Assembly: GCF_049671445.1 (NCBI RefSeq)
Contig: NZ_JBATUX010000109.1
Coordinates: 1-64,000 of the forward strand
Length of the DNA: 64,000 nt
Direction of reading: 5' to 3'
From: Paenisporosarcina sp049671445
Lineage (GTDB): Bacteria > Bacillota > Bacilli > Bacillales_A > Planococcaceae
Shown: one piece after another, positions 43,702 to 52,653 of the stretch
How positions within the stretch are numbered: position 1 is the stretch's first letter
Layout of the letters: every line of letters starts with the position of its first letter
The notes under the pieces: generated by a model
What the model saw: the letters and a program-made list of their open reading frames with translations, nothing else
Database searches by the model: none
What the model was told of the DNA's origin: nothing
Translations under genes and position numbers: made by a program

Positions 43702-44052
43702 TTACTCCATCGCAGCAAGAATATTTTCTTGGATCATAACCACTTCAGTTTTCAAATCGATTGGTCGGAAATCTTGGTCAATGCATTCATTCCAATATGC
43801 CAAGTGCTGTTTATCGATATCATGATGTGAATCTTGAACCTCAATTCCACCTTTGCCCTGAACAGAATACCAGTAAAGATACTCAACCCCTTCAATCTCT
43901 TCTCGAAAAATCGTCTCTATGTACATCTTTTCATCATTAAGTGTCAATAAAACACTAGACATATTTTCATTTAGAAGCTTCATCCATTGGTCAACTGCTT
44001 CTGTTTTACCTTCTTTAACCTTAAATCTTGTGAGTTCTACTGTAGGTGACAT
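43702..44052 (-). CDS. DUF6176 family protein
   Basis: 116 residues: VELTRFKVKEGKTEAVDQWM and MYIETIFREEIEGVEYLYWY are characteristic of DUF6176, a ferredoxin-like dimeric alpha-beta barrel fold. AGGAAATGAA precedes the ATG. Single gene; function unknown. Confidence 0.82.
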   Translation of the reverse strand: MSPTVELTRFKVKEGKTEAVDQWMKLLNENMSSVLLTLNDEKMYIETIFREEIEGVEYLYWYSVQGKGGIEVQDSHHDIDKQHLAYWNECIDQDFRPIDLKTEVVMIQENILAAME

Positions 44053-44127
44053 TTCATTTCCTCATTTTCTATATTATTTGAAAATAGCCTTACTTATTAG
44101 TAACGCACTAGGTGTAATGATATTAAT

Positions 44128-44558
44128 TTAAATAGCTAACGTCATAATAGAGTTTAGATCTTTGAATCCTAATTTCTTATATATTTCTTTAGCATAATTA
44201 GTGGCAAATACATTTAATCGAACTTCTTCATAGCAGATGTTTTTAATGTACTTATTCCTTCTTGTATAAACTCCTTTGATATCCCTCTACCTCTATATTC
44301 TGGTAAAACATAAATATCATAAATGAAACCAAATTTCTTATCCGAAAAATAATCCGTATTTTCACCGAGCAAAATCCAACCCGCTATTGAACAATCTGCA
44401 TTTCGATAGACTAAGTAAAAACCACCTTTACTTAATATGCTTTCAAACATACTAATTGCTTTTTCTGCACTTAGTGCTTGCTGAGCACCTTCACTTGCAG
44501 ATTCAGCAGCCCTAGTCGATATGAATTTTATATCTTTTTCTGTTGCTCTCTCAATCAT
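44128..44558 (-). pseudogene. Frameshifted GNAT family N-acetyltransferase
   Basis: The first frame (44558 down to 44214) encodes a GNAT core with YDIYVLPEYRGRGISKEFIQ, then stops early after TLKTSAMKKFD. In the neighbouring frame the missing family C-terminus continues at once: EEVRLNVFATNYAKEIYKKL then GFKDLNSIMTLAI, to a stop at 44128. A single-base deletion near 44230 explains both. Start ATG 44558 has AAGGTGG 8 bases upstream. It could be a recent mutation or a sequencing error. Confidence 0.82.
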
Positions 44559-44789
44559 AAGCATTCCACCTTTTTCCAAAAGCATAAAATGTAATTCGAC
44601 AAGCAGTTTAGTTTTCCCTTCACCAACCCCGTTTTACTCAATACATAATTTCAGACGAAAAAAAGAGCTGTTTCTGAGCAGCTCAATGATTTTCCGGTAC
44701 CACTTCGATTTATGAAAAGAAAAGCTAAAGGCGCCTTATAGATCGACACTGACACTGTAATAAACATACCTTATTGTTTTAAGATTATT

Positions 44790-45566
44790 TTAGTTCCCTT
44801 CATAGTAGGGAGGCATAATGCCCTTTTCACCTGTAGCGGATAAAGTTCCACGTTCTACTTTAAAGGATGATGACCAAAACCCAGTTACCGTTCCTTGTCT
44901 CCAGTTTTCCTTAAACTTAACAATATAAATTTCATCATCTATTTCAATTACATCGGTCTCTCTTTCGACCTGAAAGCCATCTATTGCACCTTGCCATTTG
45001 CCAATTTTCTTAGGGAAAGAATCTTCAATTGTTCCTTCTCCATCTGTAGCAAATTCAATCGCATCTTCTTTTGTAAACGGAGGCATAGGTGGAGAAATTA
45101 ATTGAAAATAACCCCAACATAAGAACAGTGAAATAATCGGTAAAACAAATAGTATTTTCACACTCGTACTGTTTAATTCTCTTTTAAATAACCATCTATC
45201 TATACATGCGTATAATAAGGCAGCTAACACGCCAAAAAAGGCTAGAGTCTTTTCTTGAAAAAATACACCATTAACTAACCCGAAAATACTGTGCAGTACA
45301 ATATAAAGCCAATCGTGCTGTTGAAACCATTTTCTTTGCACAAATTCTATGCATACAGAAACCAAATTACCATATATCAAGATAATTACACCTATATACA
45401 GAAAGTAAATAATAAACCAACCTATAAAATCATTTCCTTGGTTATAAACACTATCTAAATCATTTCCACTCTGGTTTCCAAAAGCTAACATAATCGAAAA
45501 GATAATTGTAGCAACAATCGTAGTAATTAATTTTCTCATAATAAGACTTATTGTTTTATTTTGCAT
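44790..45566 (-). CDS. Multi-pass membrane protein, hypothetical
   Basis: 258 residues: four to five membrane helices in residues 10-160 (for example LITTIVATIIFSIMLAF and ILFVLPIISLFLCWGYF), then a soluble C-terminal domain with EDAIEFATDGEGTIEDSF and ETDVIEIDDEIYIVKFKENW, which looks like a PepSY-type strand/helix unit. GAGGAAAT precedes the ATG. Family not recognised. Confidence 0.6.
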   Translation of the reverse strand: MQNKTISLIMRKLITTIVATIIFSIMLAFGNQSGNDLDSVYNQGNDFIGWFIIYFLYIGVIILIYGNLVSVCIEFVQRKWFQQHDWLYIVLHSIFGLVNGVFFQEKTLAFFGVLAALLYACIDRWLFKRELNSTSVKILFVLPIISLFLCWGYFQLISPPMPPFTKEDAIEFATDGEGTIEDSFPKKIGKWQGAIDGFQVERETDVIEIDDEIYIVKFKENWRQGTVTGFWSSSFKVERGTLSATGEKGIMPPYYEGN

Positions 45567-45645
45567 ATTTCCTCACTTATGATATGTAGTTTTTACAACT
45601 TTAGGTTAAGGGGGAAGCTTGCTTGGTTCAGTTTTTAAATCTATT

Positions 45646-46167
45646 TTATAAGCTATTTACATACTTATCCTTGATGATTTTCACATGATGAAGTTCATGT
45701 CCTGCAATAATGTATGCCAAAGCTCTTAATGAAATTTCGCTGTTGTTTGCAATCCCTTTTCTAGACCAAACATCCTCAGATATACTTCGAACCAGTGAAA
45801 CTGTGGATTGTCTTACGGCTGAAAAGTCTTTAAGTAAATCTGGTAATGAGCGGGAATGAAATGCAGCTTCGTTTACATACGTCTCATCATCATAACCAGC
45901 AAGTGGACTTTGGTCTCCTCTTGCTATGCGAAGCAATCTGTAACTCATGATGCGTTCCGTATCTGTGATATGACCAATTACTTCTTTGAGCGTCCATTTC
46001 CCTGTTGCATACCGATAGTTTGCCTGTGTTTCTGACATGTTTGAAAGGAATGCAGTTGTGTCCTTAATCTGCTTGATAAGAGTATCTTCTAAAGAATCTT
46101 CAGGAACTAAATCAATATACTTTTCAAAATATGAGGGGAATTCTTCATTAGTTGGTTTTGTCCACAT
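45646..46167 (-). CDS. DinB family protein
   Basis: 173 residues of the DinB-like fold with metal-site histidines in KEVIGHITDTERIM and IAGHELHHVKII. AGGAGGAAACTCA precedes the ATG. Such proteins are thiol-dependent transferases or unknown; not closely similar to the DinB protein at 26.1-26.6 kb. Confidence 0.88.
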   Translation of the reverse strand: MWTKPTNEEFPSYFEKYIDLVPEDSLEDTLIKQIKDTTAFLSNMSETQANYRYATGKWTLKEVIGHITDTERIMSYRLLRIARGDQSPLAGYDDETYVNEAAFHSRSLPDLLKDFSAVRQSTVSLVRSISEDVWSRKGIANNSEISLRALAYIIAGHELHHVKIIKDKYVNSL

Positions 46168-46304
46168 TGAGTTTCCTCCTAAGTTCTATTTTAATTAGTG
46201 AAAAATTCATTAAAGGATTAAAAGCCACTTATCGTCTTTATATATGGCGATTTCTACATTAACAATAAGCAAAAATCCCACTCCTAAATGAATGTTGGTC
46301 CACG

Positions 46305-46829
46305 TTATTTATTGATATACAACATAACCTCATCTATGTATTTTTCTATAGGTTTTCCAGAATCGACTTTAAGACATTCGAGGTCTAACGGTTTTTTACT
46401 TTTATTCACCCATTCCATGAATGCCTTCTCAGAGGGAACCTGTTGAATTTGGCTAATCATAGGTGTTCGATTTTTTATTCTACGTTCAATTTCATGGATT
46501 TCATTAAGATAACATTCCACATATTTGTATGTTGCCTGATATTTCTCTGTCATACTTATGCCCTTTTCCACCATTTCTGTATAAAAGCATGGGCTATCTA
46601 ATATGGTGCTTTGGCCTTGAGACAAATGAAAATCGATTAATGACCAATCGATATCGTAGGCTATTTTACCAGCAGCATTCGAATCGATATTATCTGTATC
46701 TAATGATTTTAATAATGCAGATTTGACGATATCGTGGTCAATAATGACAGCACCTGTTATTTTTGAAACTTGTCGAGCAAGAGTTGATTTTCCCGAACCC
46801 GGAAATCCAGACATTTGAAGAAAAAACAT
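46305..46829 (-). CDS. P-loop kinase-like ATPase
   Basis: 174 residues. Walker A GFPGSGKST is at the very N-terminus; VIIDHDIVKSALL and ILDSPCFY follow, then an Arg-rich lid IERRIKNRTP. It resembles the Zeta-toxin/chloramphenicol-phosphotransferase-like kinase group of single-domain AAA_33 proteins. ATG 46829 follows AGGGAAG; a longer frame starting at 46922 has no ribosome site. Substrate unknown. Confidence 0.8.
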   Translation of the reverse strand: MFFLQMSGFPGSGKSTLARQVSKITGAVIIDHDIVKSALLKSLDTDNIDSNAAGKIAYDIDWSLIDFHLSQGQSTILDSPCFYTEMVEKGISMTEKYQATYKYVECYLNEIHEIERRIKNRTPMISQIQQVPSEKAFMEWVNKSKKPLDLECLKVDSGKPIEKYIDEVMLYINK

Positions 46830-46950
46830 AAGATGCACTTCCCTATAACATTCTATGTAATTATTGTTTATTAAATTTAGATGTGCACTTGAGAAATGAT
46901 TGATCCCAGTAACTAAATGCATGTCGGTTTGGTGTTATATGAAATAAAAC

Positions 46951-47424
46951 CTAATCCCAAAAATTAAAGATTACATCTCCAACTCTCCTAGGTTTCCAAT
47001 AGAATAATTCATGTAATTCAGCGTCGTTTAATTCATTGTCGTTGCTTAAAATAACTTTACCCCTAACCTTTTTAAACACTACTGTTTCATTCAGTTCCAT
47101 TGAACTCAACACACAAGAAAATGAACTAAACATTCTAGCTAGGTGCTGATTATCAACAAATCTTATACTTCCATATTCAACTGAAGAAGCAAAAGCAATA
47201 AAAGAATAACTACTATTGAGTAAGATATAAAAATAGACATCGAAAATCTTTACATTTACTTTATAAAAGTTAGTTGCTACTTTCAGTTCTCCAAAAGACA
47301 AGACTTCTCCGCCATTCTCCGTGACCAAAGCAAAACAAATCTTTTTAAATTGCTTTCCATCAACTGTTGGAGCAGGATTACCTTTTTCATCACTAAATCC
47401 CGTTACTCCGTTCAAAAGATACAT
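46951..47424 (-). CDS. Hypothetical protein
   Basis: 157 residues, mostly beta-strand in character, without membrane helices or a signal peptide. TAGGTTTCCTT before the ATG is a weak ribosome site. Conserved-looking elements are MYLLNGVTGFSDEKGNP and the ending ELFYWKPRRVGDVIFNFW. No family recognised; it may be an immunity-type small protein, but this is only a guess. Confidence 0.5.
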   Translation of the reverse strand: MYLLNGVTGFSDEKGNPAPTVDGKQFKKICFALVTENGGEVLSFGELKVATNFYKVNVKIFDVYFYILLNSSYSFIAFASSVEYGSIRFVDNQHLARMFSSFSCVLSSMELNETVVFKKVRGKVILSNDNELNDAELHELFYWKPRRVGDVIFNFWD

Positions 47425-47539
47425 AAGGAAACCTACAATCTGTTATTATTTTTTGCTATTTGAAAAAGTGAGTACCTATCAATATTAGGACACATCTAAT
47501 TGTATCCGGAAGTTTACCTAGCCCTCTTCTTCCCTCATA

Positions 47540-48583
47540 TTATATAGTGGTCTTGTCACTTGTTATTTTCGACAATTCTTCTTCAATTCCGTTCATTATG
47601 GCAAATGCTCCTTCGGACTTGTTTGAGCATACAACCAGCTTGAATGAAGAATCAGGATAATAAGCTGAATGAAAGCTAACTCCAGGATCATAGCCCATAA
47701 TATGGTACTTCGATATCAGGTTTCCATATTTCTTTATCCATACTCCATAACCATAAAAACTATCTTCTTTGACTTGGGTATGATCAGTGAGTAACTGAAT
47801 GGTGAGTGCTTTGTTTATCAGTCGATAATTGATTAGGGCTTCCCAAAACCTCGACATATCAGTTACTGTAACAAATGCTCCACCATCCGACCCACCTTTT
47901 ACTGGTAAAGAATAAATATTCGTTTTCCATGTCCCATCAGCATTATCAATGTAACCTAGCGCAACTTTCTTCGGGAGAGAGTCAAAAGCAAAATACCCTG
48001 AATCCTTCATGCCTGCTACTTTAAAAATATTTTTCTGAACATAGTCAGTAAAGGCAAGACCACTCGCTTGTTCGATTATCAAACCTAACAAAATATAACC
48101 TGCATTATTGTAGTGAAAACGTTCACCCACTGAAGATTTCATGTTTTTATTTTGGAATAAAGGTAAGAAGTCTTTCAAACATCTAATGTGATACATTGGA
48201 TTATTAATCCACAATTCTTCGAAATCATCCATTACTTCTTCATCAAAATAATCAGGTATTCCAGAAGTATGAGTTAGCAACTGATGAATCGTAATCGTTT
48301 CGTCAAAATGCGGAAACTTTACATTTAGGCTGTCTCTTAAAGTAGAGTCAAAGGAAATTTTTCCTTCCTCTACAAGCTGACAAATTGCGATTGAAGTGAA
48401 GAGCTTACAGCCTGAAGCTATTCCAAACCTAGTGTCTGTTTGATTTTTAATTTGTTCAGCACGATTCGCGTATCCGTAGCTTACATCTACTAAAACTTGG
48501 TCTTCATTTTTAACAAATGCTGTCCCCGAGAACTGATTATTACTTTGCAAGTTATGTATTTTATCAATAATGTTTCGTATCAT
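47540..48583 (-). CDS. Serine hydrolase, beta-lactamase/AmpC-like family
   Basis: 347 residues. The catalytic Ser-x-x-Lys is FGIASGCKLFTS and the Tyr-x-Asn is FHYNNAGY; LLTHTSGIPDY is typical of the class C-like hydrolases (Pbp4*-like, esterase EstB). No signal peptide, so it acts in the cytoplasm or is an esterase/peptidase rather than a resistance enzyme. ATG 48583 follows TGGGGGAATACAA; earlier starts run into the upstream gene. Confidence 0.88.
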   Translation of the reverse strand: MIRNIIDKIHNLQSNNQFSGTAFVKNEDQVLVDVSYGYANRAEQIKNQTDTRFGIASGCKLFTSIAICQLVEEGKISFDSTLRDSLNVKFPHFDETITIHQLLTHTSGIPDYFDEEVMDDFEELWINNPMYHIRCLKDFLPLFQNKNMKSSVGERFHYNNAGYILLGLIIEQASGLAFTDYVQKNIFKVAGMKDSGYFAFDSLPKKVALGYIDNADGTWKTNIYSLPVKGGSDGGAFVTVTDMSRFWEALINYRLINKALTIQLLTDHTQVKEDSFYGYGVWIKKYGNLISKYHIMGYDPGVSFHSAYYPDSSFKLVVCSNKSEGAFAIMNGIEEELSKITSDKTTI

Positions 48584-48644
48584 TTGTATTCCCCCATTTA
48601 GAATCATCTCCTGCAACAAAACAGTATGAAATGAAAAACCCGTT

Positions 48645-49004
48645 TTATTGTGCTTGAGTGGGTGTCCCTTGATGGAAAAACATTTTCCATTTGCCATCAC
48701 TGAATTTCCATATGGAACTACGCAAAGTATGTTGCATTTTTATTTCGTTATATATTCGGTAAGTGGTTAACACTGTGTTGGTAGAAAGTTGATGAATTTC
48801 AAAATTACTTAATGTCATCTTTACTACGCCATTACCATCTACCTCAATTCCATTTTTGTACCATACTGTTCCGGAACTTCCAAACTCAAAAAAATCGCTC
48901 GCAAGTAAATTTGTAAGTTCTTCACGTGAACTTCGTATTTCAGGTAACAATAATTTTTCTTCTAGCTGTAATAGATGTTCTTTTAAATGTACTTGATCAG
49001 ACAT
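48645..49004 (-). CDS. DUF4440 domain protein (NTF2-like)
   Basis: 119 residues: LLLPEIRSSREELTNLLASDF FEFG pattern and a closing W-F-x-DGKWK strand (IWKFSDGKWKMFFHQGTP) give the NTF2-like DUF4440 fold. It precedes the serine hydrolase by 61 bases on the same strand and may be cotranscribed. Function unknown. Confidence 0.85.
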   Translation of the reverse strand: MSDQVHLKEHLLQLEEKLLLPEIRSSREELTNLLASDFFEFGSSGTVWYKNGIEVDGNGVVKMTLSNFEIHQLSTNTVLTTYRIYNEIKMQHTLRSSIWKFSDGKWKMFFHQGTPTQAQ

Positions 49005-49188
49005 TATTTATACCTCATTTCATAAATTCGATGCATCCAAGGGTTTAGCCCCCTTTACATTATTCTACATGTACAGATATTTTCCTTTTTCTTCAAAAAA
49101 CATTATATAATATAAGAAATCAATTCAAAGAACGACATGACTAATAGCTAGTGTAAATCGAATTTATTAAGTAAATGAGGGGCTCATA

Positions 49189-49827
49189 ATGTTGGAATGG
49201 ATAGCGATAATTACCATGTTAATTGATCATATTGGATATGAGTTTTTCCCAGGTGATCTAACTTGGAGAACCATAGGAAGAATTGCATTTCCTATTTACA
49301 CGTTCCTGTTAGTGAGGGGGTTAACATTAACGAGAAATAGGTCTACCTACTTTAATAGATTAGTCGGTATTGCCGTATTAGCACAAATTCCTTTTACGCT
49401 CCTATTCGAAATCTATACACTAAACGTAATCTTCACCTTATTGTACGGAGCGAGTGCTGTTGTACTGTATGAAAAAGTTAGTAGGATTTGGGGAATTTTC
49501 ATTCTCGTGATATTAGGTCTCATCATGTTACCTATTTCTGATTTTACTGACTATGGTATTTATGGATACTTACTGTTTTTACTTTATTATTTTCTGAAAG
49601 AAAAATCAGTAGCACTACTAATAGGTCATATCATTTTAGACGTTTTATATAGCCTGAATTATTTTGGTTTTTGGCACTCTATACAATCATTTAGTATCTT
49701 TGCCACAATCATAATAATTTTTAAAAATTACCTACCTAAAGTAAAAATTCCAAGACTTTTCTACCGAGCTTTCTACCCCGCTCACTTGTTGATTTTGTAT
49801 CTCTTATCATTATTGATTCATGGATAA
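49189..49827 (+). CDS. TraX family membrane protein
   Basis: 212 residues with six to seven membrane helices. The opening MLEWIAIITMLIDHIGYEFF and GRIAFPIYTFLLVRGL are TraX signatures; TraX acetylates F-pilin, but chromosomal relatives in Bacilli are of unknown role, perhaps acyltransfer. Single gene. GAGGGGCTCATA precedes the ATG. Confidence 0.88.
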   Translation: MLEWIAIITMLIDHIGYEFFPGDLTWRTIGRIAFPIYTFLLVRGLTLTRNRSTYFNRLVGIAVLAQIPFTLLFEIYTLNVIFTLLYGASAVVLYEKVSRIWGIFILVILGLIMLPISDFTDYGIYGYLLFLLYYFLKEKSVALLIGHIILDVLYSLNYFGFWHSIQSFSIFATIIIIFKNYLPKVKIPRLFYRAFYPAHLLILYLLSLLIHG

Positions 49828-50035
49828 GGCTGAAGCGTTGTTTTAATACAAAAAGAAAAAGATATCACAAAGACAGCTTAGAGATCCTTATAAGACCCTG
49901 CATAATAAAACGTCTTTTATTCGTAGTGGAAAAATTCTAGATAGATACAACTTAAATGTGAAAAATAATAATGTATCCTACTTAATAAATCAAAGAATAA
50001 CTGAATGGAGTTCTTTTTATCAACGATAATTACAG

Positions 50036-50308
50036 TTATATTTGTTTATCAAGAAAACGCATAAATTTAAGTTGGGCTTTTTCACTACGAATAATTTTCT
50101 TAACTCGTATTGTGCTTTGTAAATAGCCTCTAACATGTCTATTTACAAAAAACATACTGTGGTATTTCTCTTCGTCATATATCGTTTTAAACCACTCTAG
50201 TTTTTTTAACCGCTCAATATTCCGGTCAATTTTTCTCGTATTTAAAGAATTATCAACATTAATTCCACCTAGCAACCCTGCAATAATATCCACTAGAAAA
50301 CTTAACAC
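50036..50308 (-). CDS. Hypothetical protein
   Basis: 90 residues: short hydrophobic N-terminus (LSFLVDIIAGLLGGI), then a basic helical region with RNIERLKKLEWFKTIYDEE and RVKKIIRSEKAQLKF. GTG start after AAAAGGTGAGGTT. No family recognised. It follows the sigma/anti-sigma-like pair on the same strand by 45 bases and may belong to it. Confidence 0.5.
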   Translation of the reverse strand: MLSFLVDIIAGLLGGINVDNSLNTRKIDRNIERLKKLEWFKTIYDEEKYHSMFFVNRHVRGYLQSTIRVKKIIRSEKAQLKFMRFLDKQI

Positions 50309-50353
50309 AACCTCACCTTTTCTTTGCTACCTATTTAAAATTAAATATGCATT

Positions 50354-51190
50354 TTACTTTGAATAACCTAATACGTTTCCAACAATACTCTCTATGGATA
50401 AAACCCCAAAATATCTACTATCTACACCTCTCGAACCATTGTCCACTAAAACATAAACCGTGTTCTCAACAACTTTTACAGGATCAGTTGTAGTAGCAAA
50501 GTAATCTTTATCATCCTCTTCATTTCCTCTATTGACTGGATCAACTCTTTTAAAATATTCTTCTTCGTCCATACCTGTTTTTAATGTTTGGGCATAAAAA
50601 GCCTCTAATTTTTTATCGTCAATATATACTTGACCACTTTTCATTTCAACCGTTTCTCCCGGTAAACCCACTACTCTTGCTATATAATAATCAGGCATTT
50701 TGAATTCAGGATTGCTCTCTATTCTAAAGCTAGGCGATTTAAAGTAAATGACATCTCCGCGTTCAATACTTGAATAATCTAGGCCAACTACTAAGTTACT
50801 GTGAGTCAAAGAATCATAATCATGATTTCCGCTATCCATGTTATCTGAAGTCCATTCTATTAATATCGAGTTTTCCGGAGGTTCAACAGTTTCAACTTCT
50901 TGTTTTGTATTAATATCTGTAATTGTTTCTATTTCCTGAGTTTCTTTAGACAGTGTTGTGTTTGGATTTCCTTGATTGAACAAGTTCAATTCTTCTCCCA
51001 TGAAATAAGCACCAAAGCCTAAAAACCCAACAGCTATAGTTAAAGTTAAGAAATTTGGAATCAAATTAATCCTAATATGTTTTTTTGAAATACGATTTCG
51101 GACATTTATTTTACTTTCCTCAGTAAATTTTTGGCCTTTAAAAACTGTATTGTCCATAGCAGCGCGCAGATTAGTCAGTTTATTCGTCAT
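50354..51190 (-). CDS. Membrane-anchored protein with degenerate signal peptidase I-like (S26) domain, probable anti-sigma factor
   Basis: 278 residues. Residues 1-40 are cytoplasmic (LRAAMDNTVFKGQKF), 43-64 span the membrane, 65-105 form a linker and 108-278 an extracellular S26 domain (IERGDVIYFKSP, YYIARVVGLPGETVEMK, DNGSRGVDSRYFGVL). The usual Ser-Met of signal peptidase is Asn117-Met118, and alanine 171 holds the catalytic lysine position, so peptidase activity looks lost. It overlaps the ECF sigma gene by 11 bases, as anti-sigma genes do. Anti-sigma role is inference. Confidence 0.72.
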   Translation of the reverse strand: MTNKLTNLRAAMDNTVFKGQKFTEESKINVRNRISKKHIRINLIPNFLTLTIAVGFLGFGAYFMGEELNLFNQGNPNTTLSKETQEIETITDINTKQEVETVEPPENSILIEWTSDNMDSGNHDYDSLTHSNLVVGLDYSSIERGDVIYFKSPSFRIESNPEFKMPDYYIARVVGLPGETVEMKSGQVYIDDKKLEAFYAQTLKTGMDEEEYFKRVDPVNRGNEEDDKDYFATTTDPVKVVENTVYVLVDNGSRGVDSRYFGVLSIESIVGNVLGYSK

Positions 51191-51737
51191 TGATATCACT
51201 GCTTTCTAATAAAGTTTTCAACATGGCTTTACTTCTTTTCAATCGAGTCTTTATGGTATTTGGATTGGTTTTCAATAATTCACTAATATCTTGAATAGAC
51301 AGGTTTTCATAATAGTAAAGAATAATCACTTCTCTATACTTAATGGACAATGACAAAACACCTTCGGAAACTAATTCTCGTTCATCCTTTTTAATTGATG
51401 TATGTTCAGGAGATGGCTCAGGAGAACGAAGAATTGCAAAAAGGCTATTATTTACAATGACCCGTTTTAGAAGTGAACTCTTCAACACATCTTTGCAACG
51501 ATTTACGGTAACACGGTAAATCCATGATTTAAACGAAATGATTTCCGGTATTGTTTTGTACATTTTATAACATGTGACAAACACATCTTGAACCACTTCC
51601 TGCGCTTTTCCCCAATCTTTAAGATAACTAAAAGCCAGTATCGTCAATCTGTCCCCATATTCGTTCATTATTTCTTCTAACCATTCATCCTGTTTTGTTT
51701 CAGAAGTGGCCTTACTCTCGATATTGGTCAGCTCCAT
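51180..51737 (-). CDS. ECF-type RNA polymerase sigma factor
   Basis: 185 residues. Sigma region 2 (about 25-95) has LAFSYLKDWGKAQEVVQDVF and FKSWIYRVTVNRCKD; region 4 (about 122-175) has LSIKYREVIILYYYENLSIQ and NTIKTRLKRSKAML. GAGGTGAATGG precedes the ATG. It is upstream of and overlapping a membrane protein gene that probably encodes its anti-sigma factor. A TGAAAC/CGTC promoter in front suggests autoregulation. Confidence 0.92.
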   Translation of the reverse strand: MELTNIESKATSETKQDEWLEEIMNEYGDRLTILAFSYLKDWGKAQEVVQDVFVTCYKMYKTIPEIISFKSWIYRVTVNRCKDVLKSSLLKRVIVNNSLFAILRSPEPSPEHTSIKKDERELVSEGVLSLSIKYREVIILYYYENLSIQDISELLKTNPNTIKTRLKRSKAMLKTLLESSDINDE

Positions 51738-51766
51738 CCATTCACCTCTTTTTTAATTACACCTAA

Positions 51767-51793
51767 GACGAGATTGAAGCATTCAGAGTTTCA
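51767..51793 (-). promoter_or_regulatory. Autoregulatory ECF promoter
   Basis: On the minus strand TGAAAC (complement of 51788-51793), 17 bases, CGTC (complement of 51767-51770). This matches the shared SigX/SigW/SigM promoter pattern and lies 30 bases upstream of the sigma gene. Confidence 0.65.
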
Positions 51794-51825
51794 ATTTGTT
51801 ATATTTGCATGAAATAAAAATAAGG

Positions 51826-51853
51826 ATTTAACACTGCATGTTAAATCCTCGTT
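51826..51853 (-). terminator. Terminator after the DUF1801 gene
   Basis: AGGATTTAAC and GTTAAATCCT around ATGCAGT, followed by TATTTTTATTT on the minus strand. Confidence 0.8.
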
Positions 51854-51930
51854 GTTATCTACTTCGATAACTCAAAACCATCTAATTTTTGTTAAGACTG
51901 TTTCCCTTAAAAAGCTTATCATGCAGCTTT

Positions 51931-52353
51931 TTAACGGCTCGGATATAGGTTTTGCATGAAAGTGACGGTTTGGACAATTAAGGCCTTCATGACATCTACA
52001 TCAATATCTGAAACTTTATTAATGTAAACACAAGATTTCCCGGACGTATGTTTTCCAAGGTCTTTTAATAATTCACCTCGTATAGCTTCATCTGTTGTAA
52101 AATACAAACTGATCTTTGCTTTGCGAGGCGAAAAACCAACAAGTGCAGCATCGCCTTCATGTCCAGAGTCGTATTTATAGTGATATGATCCGAATCCAAT
52201 AATACTTGGTCCCCACATTTTTGCCGGAAAACCTGTCGTTTCAGTAAAAATATCTAACAATTTATATGCGTCTTCTCGCTTTTTTAGATTTTCAACGTTT
52301 TCAATAAACTCTATGACACTAGATTCAGTTTCCTCCGTTTTTAGTTCGTACAT
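51931..52353 (-). CDS. DUF1801 domain-containing protein
   Basis: 140 residues: KMWGPSIIGFGSYHYKY and SLYFTT then GKSCVYINKVSDID are the DUF1801 (YdhG-like) signature. AAGGGGAGATTCT precedes the ATG. Function unknown. Confidence 0.9.
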   Translation of the reverse strand: MYELKTEETESSVIEFIENVENLKKREDAYKLLDIFTETTGFPAKMWGPSIIGFGSYHYKYDSGHEGDAALVGFSPRKAKISLYFTTDEAIRGELLKDLGKHTSGKSCVYINKVSDIDVDVMKALIVQTVTFMQNLYPSR

Positions 52354-52416
52354 AATAGAATCTCCCCTTTATCATCATTTTTATTTTCAGTCAAACAACA
52401 ACGAGCTATTTTAAGA

Positions 52417-52629
52417 TTAATTCCTAAACGATAATCCTCTGTCATTAAGAGCAAGTCGAATTTGTTCAAGTGCTTTAGGTCCCATACCATGTAATTTCAA
52501 GACCTCAACTTCACTCAGTACAGTGAATTGTTCAAGTTTTACATAGCCAGCGCCCTCGAGTGCTCTTCGTGCTGGCTTCGCTAATTCAGTTGGAAGGTCA
52601 CTTTTTTTACTACTGTCATTTAATGACAT
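52417..52629 (-). CDS. Small RNA-polymerase alpha C-terminal-domain-like protein
   Basis: 70 residues. PARRALEGAGYVKLEQFT and VLKLHGMGPKALEQIRLAL form the helix-hairpin-helix of the RNA polymerase alpha C-terminal domain. Such single-domain proteins may bind DNA; the target is unknown. GAGCGAAAG precedes the ATG. Confidence 0.82.
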   Translation of the reverse strand: MSLNDSSKKSDLPTELAKPARRALEGAGYVKLEQFTVLSEVEVLKLHGMGPKALEQIRLALNDRGLSFRN

Positions 52630-52653
52630 CTTTCGCTCTCCATTCTATTCAAT

